Part shown: positions 6,776 through 13,960 of the stretch, one piece after another
Numbering within the stretch: the stretch's first letter is position 1
Layout of the letters: every line of letters begins with the position of its first letter
Assembly: GCA_017936125.1 (NCBI GenBank)
Contig: JAGBGE010000023.1
Coordinates: forward strand, 1-48,698
DNA from: Clostridia bacterium
GTDB taxonomy: Bacteria > Bacillota_A > Clostridia > Oscillospirales > CAG-272
DNA length: 48,698 bases
Direction: 5' to 3'
Program-made: the position numbers and the translations under genes
The notes under the pieces: model-generated
What the model was told of the DNA's origin: nothing
What the model saw: the letters and a program-made list of their open reading frames with translations, nothing else
Database searches by the model: none

Positions 6776-8737
6776 ATGAGAATTGTAACCAGCATTTTGC
6801 TAATCCTTGCTATGGCGGTTGCCCTTATTCTTCCGATAGGTATCGGCGCGTTTATGGGTATGTCACAGTCAGAGCAGGATGACATCGCGGGAGGAGGCAG
6901 CGAGCCGACCGAAATCGGCTTGAGCTTGTCCGAGACGGAGGCGACCATCGGAGTAGACTCTACTAAGCTGCTCAAGGCGAGCGTAGAGAACGAGTCGGAT
7001 GCCTACATATACCAGTGGGATTCGAGCGACAAGAGCGTTGCTACCGTTATGAAAAGCGAGACTTCCTCACTTGAGGCTACGGTTACTGCGCTCAAGAGCG
7101 GTACCACCACTATATCTGTTAACATTATTGACAAGACGCAGTTCAAGATAGTGGAGAGCGCTTCCTGCGCAATCACCGTCGTTAACACTAACATAGTATT
7201 TGACAAGAGCGAGGTTGTTATTTCTCTTGACGGCGGCAATACCGCGACCGTTAACGCGGAGGCACCCGACGGAGAAGCAATCACCTGGTCCAGCGAGGAC
7301 GAGAGCATTGCTACCGTAGTTGACGGTGTTATCACCGCGCACAAGGCGGGTAAGGTATACATCGTTGCCAAGAGCGGCGCGCTCGAGAGCAGAATTCTCG
7401 TTAAGATTTATAACTCGGTTATCTCGCTTAACAAGATTGAGATTATATACGTTGGTGAGAAATACCGGATCAGCGTAAACGGCGATCCCGGCACTGATAC
7501 CGAATGGACTGTCGAGGACGGCAGTATCGCGAGCGTTGATGCAAACGGTAATGTAACAGGCATCAAGGCAGGTATGACCACCGTTACTCTCAAGTCCAAG
7601 GCTGACGATCAGACAGCAAGCTGCGTGCTTGTAGTTAAGAACGGCAGCAACGAGATAGTAGATCTCGAATCGGGCAAGAAGTCTGTTGCAGCGAAGAATC
7701 CCGGTACCTGGTACTATCTCTGTGAATCGAGTATCGTTACGGTTGAGGACATTCCTCAATACGACAACGGTCTTATCAGCTTCAACATCACCGGCATCGG
7801 CACGAGTGGTGCTAACTTCTTCTATCTCAGATATCAGCCGGATGACATCGGTGACGTTACCTATCGCACGCTTCTTTACGTTTACGCAGAGAAGGAGGGC
7901 GTTCATCAGATCAACGGCAAGGATACCGTTTTCAAGGCAGGACTCAACAGAATCGAGCTTGAGTACGTATCCTCTGCTCCCGGCGCGCAGAATCCTTATC
8001 AGATAAAGCTTAAGGAATCCGGTGAATATTACGTTCTTCCTATCTTTGAGGAGATCAGCAGACTTGAGAAGATCGTTCTTTCGACCGAGTATGCGAAGAT
8101 CAATACCGCGGACGAAAAGACTCTTACTATCGACGCAGTCATCGCGGGCAAGGATAATCCTACGTTCGAGTGGACCTCGTCTAATCCCAAGGTAGCGACC
8201 GTTTCGGGCGGCGTGGTTACCGCAGTCAGCGAGGGCAGCACTATGATTACTGTTACCTCGGGTACTCTCAAGGCTAACGCGCTCATTATCGTAGAGGGCG
8301 CTGAGCCTATCATGGGTACTGCGCTCAGCTCTGGCAACAAGAGCGCGACTGTCGCTGCTCCCGGTCAGTGGTTCTACTTTGCGGACGGCAAGACCTCGAC
8401 ACACGAGAAGCCTGTTATAGATTCCGACGGCTACATTCATTTCGCTATCAGCGCAGTTGACGAGGAGAATAAGAAGTACGCATACCTCAGATATCAGCCT
8501 GAGGAGCTTCTATCCTACAAGGCAACTATCACAATCGAGTTCGCAGGTGAGAACGGTGCTGCGGTAGAAATTACCGGCGGCGACGTTACCACTGCTGTTG
8601 CAGCGGGCTTGACAAACGGTAGCAACAGCATTGAGTTCACCTTTACTGCAAACAGCACGAATCCGCTTCAGATCAAGCTTAAGGCTGCGGGTAATTTCGT
8701 TGTAAAGGTTACCTTGAGCGAAAATACGGAGGGATAA
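6776..8737 (+). CDS. Secreted BIg2-repeat surface protein with duplicated C-module
   Basis: 653 residues; the start follows AAAGGAG. A hydrophobic N-terminal segment (about 4-28) acts as signal or anchor. BIg2 (bacterial Ig-like group 2) domains follow: several in residues 45-300, marked by WDSSDKSVATV, WSSEDESIATV and WTVEDGSIASVDANGNVTGIKAG, and one more near 425-510 (WTSSNPKVATVSGGVVTAVSEG). Two copies of another module of about 130 residues follow BIg2 stretches (about 295-425 and 512-650). They share P-G-x-W-(Y/F)-Y, YLRYQP and NP-x-QIKLK-x-x-G. The second module type is not one I recognise; it could bind carbohydrate. As first gene of the cluster it may present or bind the substrate at the cell surface. 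Confidence 0.85.
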   Translation: MRIVTSILLILAMAVALILPIGIGAFMGMSQSEQDDIAGGGSEPTEIGLSLSETEATIGVDSTKLLKASVENESDAYIYQWDSSDKSVATVMKSETSSLEATVTALKSGTTTISVNIIDKTQFKIVESASCAITVVNTNIVFDKSEVVISLDGGNTATVNAEAPDGEAITWSSEDESIATVVDGVITAHKAGKVYIVAKSGALESRILVKIYNSVISLNKIEIIYVGEKYRISVNGDPGTDTEWTVEDGSIASVDANGNVTGIKAGMTTVTLKSKADDQTASCVLVVKNGSNEIVDLESGKKSVAAKNPGTWYYLCESSIVTVEDIPQYDNGLISFNITGIGTSGANFFYLRYQPDDIGDVTYRTLLYVYAEKEGVHQINGKDTVFKAGLNRIELEYVSSAPGAQNPYQIKLKESGEYYVLPIFEEISRLEKIVLSTEYAKINTADEKTLTIDAVIAGKDNPTFEWTSSNPKVATVSGGVVTAVSEGSTMITVTSGTLKANALIIVEGAEPIMGTALSSGNKSATVAAPGQWFYFADGKTSTHEKPVIDSDGYIHFAISAVDEENKKYAYLRYQPEELLSYKATITIEFAGENGAAVEITGGDVTTAVAAGLTNGSNSIEFTFTANSTNPLQIKLKAAGNFVVKVTLSENTEG

Positions 8738-8740
8738 AAA

Positions 8741-9163
8741 ATGAGTATATTTAATTTCAGAGTTTTCACTCGCCCCGGATTCTATATATCCTTGGTGGCG
8801 ATCGCCGCGCTTCTTGCGGGAGCATTCTCCTATACCAACGGATTTACCGATCATTTGCTTGAGTACAACGCGCAAAACGTTTTGCAGATCGCCTTTATCA
8901 CGGTAGCGGTATACGTTGTGATGGCATTCATCGGTCCTCTTGCCAACCTCGCGCCGATAGCGCTCTTTAGCGGAGTTCTCGTTACGCTCCTTGCTTACGT
9001 AAAGAATATTTATATGTACTTCACCGGTATCTTCTACAACGGTGTCAGCGCAGAGGCGTTCGCGCTTATCGACCCCATAGTTATGACCAGCACTGTTTTG
9101 TTCGTTGTTGCATTCCTTGTGAGCAACGTGGCATTCTATTTTGGACATAGAGGAGGATATTGA
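8741..9163 (+). CDS. Small four-helix membrane protein
   Basis: 140 residues with four hydrophobic helices (about 13-30, 47-66, 70-88, 112-133) and short loops; no recognised domain. It starts 3 bases after the preceding stop and ends 3 bases before the GH3 gene, so it is translated tightly with it. Its constant coupling to a membrane-anchored glycosidase here suggests a scaffold or assembly partner for that enzyme (inference). There is nothing transporter-like in it: no charged residues within helices and no ABC motifs. Confidence 0.8.
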   Translation: MSIFNFRVFTRPGFYISLVAIAALLAGAFSYTNGFTDHLLEYNAQNVLQIAFITVAVYVVMAFIGPLANLAPIALFSGVLVTLLAYVKNIYMYFTGIFYNGVSAEAFALIDPIVMTSTVLFVVAFLVSNVAFYFGHRGGY

Positions 9164-9166
9164 TTT

Positions 9167-12100
9167 ATGGGAGCATTGAAAATTGCCAGTCAAATATTCC
9201 TGAATATTTTAATAATTCTTCTTGGTGTTGCAGTTGTGGGCAGCGAGATTGCGCTCGTGAACGCAGGCGCTATCACGGCATTCCTCGGTCAGTCCACGCA
9301 GCAGACTATTAACGACGGCACCAGCGAGGCTATCATCAGAAACTTCTCTGATTACGGCAGCATCGCGGAGCTTAAGGCGGCGGCAAACGCTGTGACCGCC
9401 AAGGTTACCGAGGAGGGCGCAGTGCTTCTCAAGAACGAGGGCGCGCTTCCTCTCTCCGTAGGTGACAAGGTCAGCCTTTACAGCTCATCTTCTGTTAACT
9501 ACATCTTCTCCGGCGGCGGCTCGTCCTTCGCCAAGAAGGCTGAGGCTGTGAGCCTTAAGGACGGTCTTGAACAGGCGGGACTTGAGGTGAACGCGGAGCT
9601 TTGGAACTGGTATGCGAGCAACGAGATTTATTTCGGCGACCATACGAGTAACACCAGCTCGGACAAGGCGGCTTACACTATCAAGGACGCTGCTTGGTCG
9701 AGCATCAGCACGTCGGCAAAGAGCAATCAGGCAGACGCTGCTATCTTCGTGCTTTCGAGATACGGCACCGAGGCGACAGACCTCAAGATGTCGGGCGGCT
9801 CTGCGACAGATTACAGCCACGGCAACTATCTTGAGCTTTCTCCCACCGAGATTGACGTGCTCAAGAATCTCAAGTCCCTCAAGGACTCGGGCAAGATTTC
9901 CAAGATTATAGTGCTTCTCAACTCGGTAAACCAGGTTGAGTGCGACTATATTGACGACCCCGCATACGGCATCGACGCAGTTCTTTGGGTAGGCATCGGC
10001 GGTAGCTCCAGCACCGTCGGAGTCGGCAAGCTCCTTACAGGCGCGGCTTCTCCCTCGGGTAAGCTCACCGACACCTATTGGAAGAGCCATCACTACAACC
10101 CCGTATACGCCAACTTTGGCAGATACGAGAACGAGGGCGAGATTATCAGCACCTCGAACAGCGGAAAATCCAATAAGTACGTTGTATATCAGGAGGGTAT
10201 CTATAACGGATACCGTTACACCGAAACCAGATACGAGGACGTTGTTCTCGGCAGAGAAAAGGTTGGTGACTTCAACTATTCCGACGTAGTATCCTATCCC
10301 TTCGGCTACGGCTTATCCTACAGTGATTTTGAGTATTCGAACTTCACCGTTCAGGAGAACGCAGAGGACGATACCTATACCGTAAAGGTCACCGTTAAGA
10401 ACGTCGGCTTGGTTGCTGCCAAGGAGAGCGTGCAGATATATCTCCAGCAGCCCTATATCAGCGGCGGCATTGAGAAGGCATCTGTTGAGCTCGTAGGCTA
10501 TGCCAAGACTCAGATTCTTGAGCCCGGCGCTACCGAGGAGCTTACCGTTACCGTTGACGGCAGATGGTTTGCGTCCTACGATGCGTACGGATACGAAACC
10601 TACGTGCTTGACGCGGGTAACTACTACCTCACCGCAGCGAAGAACGCGCACGACGCGGTAAACAATATTCTTGACGCAAAGAAAAAGGACGGTGTATCCG
10701 TAAATTCCTCAAAGATGGTCGGCTCGGGTGATTCGACACTCGTATGGAAGACCGTTAAGGAAGAGGATACCACAAAGTATTCGGTAAGTAAGGTTACCGG
10801 CAATCCTATAACCAATCAGTTTGATAACGCAGACCTCAATCTTTATACAGCGGCAAACGACGTTAACTCGGTTACCTACGTATCGAGAAACGACTGGAAC
10901 GGTACCGTTAAGCTCGGTATGACCGAGAGCCACTCCGTGCTTAATAATCAGGTAATCGTCACCGTAACGCCCGAGATGGTAGAGGACGGCAAGAAGATGT
11001 CCCTGAAGATTCAGAAGGACGATATCGCATATCCCACCTACGGTGCGGAGAATAATCTCACTCTCGCATCGCTTATCACTATCGTAGACGGCAAGCCGCT
11101 TCCCGTTGAATACGACGACGAGAGATGGGACGCGCTTCTTGACCAGATGACCTGGGATGAGACGGTTATGCTTCTCTCCAACGGTCTTCGTAAGACCTAC
11201 GGCGTTGACTCTGTCGGCAAGCCTGCTACCATCGACGGTAACGGCGCGCTCGGCCCTGTCGGCGGTACTACCTATTCTTACAGCGATAATGAGAACACGG
11301 CAGGCAACAGATTCGCCTTCCTTTACAGCGATCCCGATATGGATTCCTCGCCTATTATGTATCCCGGTGCGTCTATCGTAGCAGCCGCTATGAACGACGA
11401 GCTTGCATACGAGCTTGGCAAGGTTATCGGTGAGGACTGCTTGTGGCAGGGATATTCGGGACTTTACGGTCTTGGATGCAACCTTCACAGAAGTAATTAT
11501 AACGGCAGAGCCTTCGAGTATTACAGCGAGGATCCCATTCTTTCGGGCTACATCACCGCAGCTCAGGCGAGCGGTATTCGCTCCGAGGGCGTATACGTTT
11601 ATATGAAGCACGCTATCCTCAACGAGCAGGAGACCTTCAGAGAGGGTGTAAATACCTGGGCTAACGAGCAGACGATAAGACAGCTCTACGCTCGTCCCTT
11701 CCAGATTGCTATCGAGGAGGCGGGAGCAGAGAATCTTATGACAGGCTTCAACAGAATCGGCGTTGTCTGGACCAGCCAGCACGGATTTATCAACAACGTG
11801 TTCAGAGATGAATTCGGTATGCAGGGATTTGCGGTTTCTGACTACTGGCAGAACGGATATATGGATCTCGTTGGCGGTATTCTCGGTGGCTGCGCGCTTC
11901 CCGACGGTGATACTGCTACCAGCGCTGACAAATCCGCGCTCTACAATTACAAAGAGGGCTACGGCGAGCTCGCTTGGGCTATGAGAGAGGAAGCGCACAG
12001 AATTCTCTACGTAGTAGTAAATTCTATCGCAATGAACGGTTACAGCGCATCGACCAGATTCGTTACTATTACTCCCCAGTGGGTTAATATCCTTATGGGC

Positions 12101-12187
12101 GCGAGAGGCGGTATAATTGCTTCCTTCGGCATCTCGGTTGTCATATACGTAGTAGTTTCGATAGTTACAAGAAAAAGGATGTTCTAA
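9167..12187 (+). CDS. Membrane-anchored GH3 glycosidase, permuted domain order
   Basis: 1006 residues. After an N-terminal membrane helix (about 6-28), the alpha/beta-sandwich domain usual at the C-terminal side of GH3 enzymes comes first (EEGAVLLKNEGALPL, about 85; ILLNSVNQVECDYI; SPSGKLTDTYW). An FnIII-like domain (about 390-490) and the TIM-barrel domain (about 640-960) follow. The barrel has GRAFEYYSEDP, KHAILNEQE and the nucleophile loop GFAVSDYW with Asp892. This inverted order is known in some beta-glucosidases, for example from Ruminococcus albus and Butyrivibrio (from memory). A second hydrophobic helix (about 975-1000) ends in RKRMF. The enzyme would trim oligosaccharides outside the membrane. 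The exact sugar cannot be told from sequence. Confidence 0.9.
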   Translation: MGALKIASQIFLNILIILLGVAVVGSEIALVNAGAITAFLGQSTQQTINDGTSEAIIRNFSDYGSIAELKAAANAVTAKVTEEGAVLLKNEGALPLSVGDKVSLYSSSSVNYIFSGGGSSFAKKAEAVSLKDGLEQAGLEVNAELWNWYASNEIYFGDHTSNTSSDKAAYTIKDAAWSSISTSAKSNQADAAIFVLSRYGTEATDLKMSGGSATDYSHGNYLELSPTEIDVLKNLKSLKDSGKISKIIVLLNSVNQVECDYIDDPAYGIDAVLWVGIGGSSSTVGVGKLLTGAASPSGKLTDTYWKSHHYNPVYANFGRYENEGEIISTSNSGKSNKYVVYQEGIYNGYRYTETRYEDVVLGREKVGDFNYSDVVSYPFGYGLSYSDFEYSNFTVQENAEDDTYTVKVTVKNVGLVAAKESVQIYLQQPYISGGIEKASVELVGYAKTQILEPGATEELTVTVDGRWFASYDAYGYETYVLDAGNYYLTAAKNAHDAVNNILDAKKKDGVSVNSSKMVGSGDSTLVWKTVKEEDTTKYSVSKVTGNPITNQFDNADLNLYTAANDVNSVTYVSRNDWNGTVKLGMTESHSVLNNQVIVTVTPEMVEDGKKMSLKIQKDDIAYPTYGAENNLTLASLITIVDGKPLPVEYDDERWDALLDQMTWDETVMLLSNGLRKTYGVDSVGKPATIDGNGALGPVGGTTYSYSDNENTAGNRFAFLYSDPDMDSSPIMYPGASIVAAAMNDELAYELGKVIGEDCLWQGYSGLYGLGCNLHRSNYNGRAFEYYSEDPILSGYITAAQASGIRSEGVYVYMKHAILNEQETFREGVNTWANEQTIRQLYARPFQIAIEEAGAENLMTGFNRIGVVWTSQHGFINNVFRDEFGMQGFAVSDYWQNGYMDLVGGILGGCALPDGDTATSADKSALYNYKEGYGELAWAMREEAHRILYVVVNSIAMNGYSASTRFVTITPQWVNILMGARGGIIASFGISVVIYVVVSIVTRKRMF

Positions 12188-12188
12188 A

Positions 12189-13940
12189 GTGAAAAGAAAT
12201 ACGAAGTTTATTAAAAGCATTGCGCTAATCACGCTTATATGTGTGATGCTTGGCGCACTTGCTTCCTGCGATATTTTATTCGGCACGGGTACAAACCCGG
12301 GTCAGACACCCGACAAGCCCGGCACGGGCGGCTCACAGAAGCCGCCCGCAGGAGGCGGAAGCAGCGACACCACCGATAAAGAGGAGGAGGACGTTATCCA
12401 TTACGACAAGGGTATCTTCTTCGACTCTGCCGCGGCAGACGGCGGTGACGGCAGCTTTGACAAGCCCTACAATACTCTCGACGCGATTTCGACCCTCGAG
12501 ATTGCTCCCGGAGCGTACGTTTACATTAAGAGAGGCAGCAGCTTCCTTGGCAGACTTGCGCTCGAGAATATACACGGCACAGACGATTCACCCGTTACGG
12601 TTACCGCCTACGGAGAGGGAAGCAATCCCAAAATTGACGGTAACGACCTTTCGGGCAGCGGCGTGCTTTACATCTCCAATTGCAGCAATATTACGGTAAA
12701 GAATCTTGAGCTTACCGATTCTGCCACCACCGAGGGTGACAGACGAGGCGTTCTTATCACCCTTGACAACAACAAGGGAACGAACGAAACGGTTACCTAT
12801 AATAATATAAAGCTTGAAAAGCTCTATATTCACGATATTCTCGGCTTCCGCGACGCTGCCAACAGCGGTATGGCTATGGCCTCGAAGATTACGGGCGGTA
12901 TTCACCTCTGGTCGAACGACGGTCTCGGCAGAGTAGACGGTCTTGAGATCACCGATTGCCGCATCACCGAGGTTTCCAACGTTGGTATTGCAACCTGGAA
13001 CCAGATTGTTAAGAATGAGGACGGCAGCATTGGCGTTCCCAAGGTCAGCCCTTATAGCGAGAGCTTCAAGGACAAAGCGCATCTCAACGTAAATATCAAC
13101 AACAACAGTATGAGCTTTATTGGCAAGAACGCTATATTCGTTCGTCATCTCTACCGTGGTGTGATTGAATATAACGTAATTCACGATACCGCTATTCACT
13201 GCGTTTCGGGCAACACCATCGTTACCTCTTACGTAGACGGTACGGTTATTCAGTACAACGAGGGCTATCGCAATATGGCGAGAGTCAACGAGAATACGGG
13301 CAAGCTTCAGGACGGCTGTATGCTTGACGCCGACCTGGCAAGCAAGGATACTATCTGGCAGTACAATTACTCGCACGATAACTCCTTCGGTCTCTTCCTC
13401 AACTGCACCTACGATACCGATAAGAACGGTCATGACGTAGCAATCGTCAGATATAATCTTTCGGTAAACGACAAGGGCAACAAGGGCGTAATTTACATCA
13501 ACCAGGAGGCAGGCGGTATTTACGTTTACAACAATACCATCGTAACAGGCTACGATACACAGTATATTATTCAGTCCAACAATAACAGAAAGTCCTTCTT
13601 CTACAATAATCTTATATATAACCGTTCCGCAGAGGCTAAGTTCCTCGTCAATTCGGCAAGCGGTATGACGGCGGCTAATAACCTTATATTCAACGAATAC
13701 GGCAGCAATATTGCTGACCTTGATTACTTCAAGACAATCAACGTGAACGGTATCTACGATCTCGATCCCTTGTTCGTTGGCTATCTCACCGAGGACAGTG
13801 TGATAGGCATAGATTATCAGAATATTTATATGCTTGATGACAAATCTCCTGCCTTGAACGTTGGATACGACGTTGAGGCTGTTCCCGACTTCTTTGGCAA
13901 TCCTTATAAGAAATCCATCGGATTCTATTGCGGTAAATAA
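12189..13940 (+). CDS. Lipoprotein with right-handed beta-helix domain
   Basis: 583 residues from a GTG start placed after AAAAAGG, one base after the GH3 stop. The signal peptide ends in the lipobox LASC (Cys near residue 27), followed by a Gly/Pro/Thr-rich linker. From about residue 75 there is a pectate-lyase-like beta-helix. It opens with the usual FFDSAAADGGDGSFDKPYNT cap and has repeated strands such as VLYISNCSNITVKNLELTDS, VEYNVIHDT-like turns, and many Asn stacks (NNNSMSF, NYSHDNSFG, VYNNTIVTGY). Such proteins are often polysaccharide lyases or glycosidases acting on pectin-type or uronic-acid polymers. I cannot assign a catalytic family. It is lipid-anchored on the outside of the cell and part of the cluster. 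Confidence 0.85.
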   Translation: MKRNTKFIKSIALITLICVMLGALASCDILFGTGTNPGQTPDKPGTGGSQKPPAGGGSSDTTDKEEEDVIHYDKGIFFDSAAADGGDGSFDKPYNTLDAISTLEIAPGAYVYIKRGSSFLGRLALENIHGTDDSPVTVTAYGEGSNPKIDGNDLSGSGVLYISNCSNITVKNLELTDSATTEGDRRGVLITLDNNKGTNETVTYNNIKLEKLYIHDILGFRDAANSGMAMASKITGGIHLWSNDGLGRVDGLEITDCRITEVSNVGIATWNQIVKNEDGSIGVPKVSPYSESFKDKAHLNVNINNNSMSFIGKNAIFVRHLYRGVIEYNVIHDTAIHCVSGNTIVTSYVDGTVIQYNEGYRNMARVNENTGKLQDGCMLDADLASKDTIWQYNYSHDNSFGLFLNCTYDTDKNGHDVAIVRYNLSVNDKGNKGVIYINQEAGGIYVYNNTIVTGYDTQYIIQSNNNRKSFFYNNLIYNRSAEAKFLVNSASGMTAANNLIFNEYGSNIADLDYFKTINVNGIYDLDPLFVGYLTEDSVIGIDYQNIYMLDDKSPALNVGYDVEAVPDFFGNPYKKSIGFYCGK

Positions 13941-13960
13941 ACCCTAAAAGGAGAAAAAAT

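Noticed and set aside
7067..8440. 457-codon open frame on the minus strand
   Set aside because: It lies fully within the BIg2 gene, which has signal peptide, domain repeats and ribosome site. The antisense protein is R/V/L-rich with no recognisable domain, as expected in the shadow of a biased sense frame.
10709..12286. 525-codon minus frame opposite the GH3 gene
   Set aside because: Shadow of the GH3 barrel; no ribosome site and no recognisable motif.
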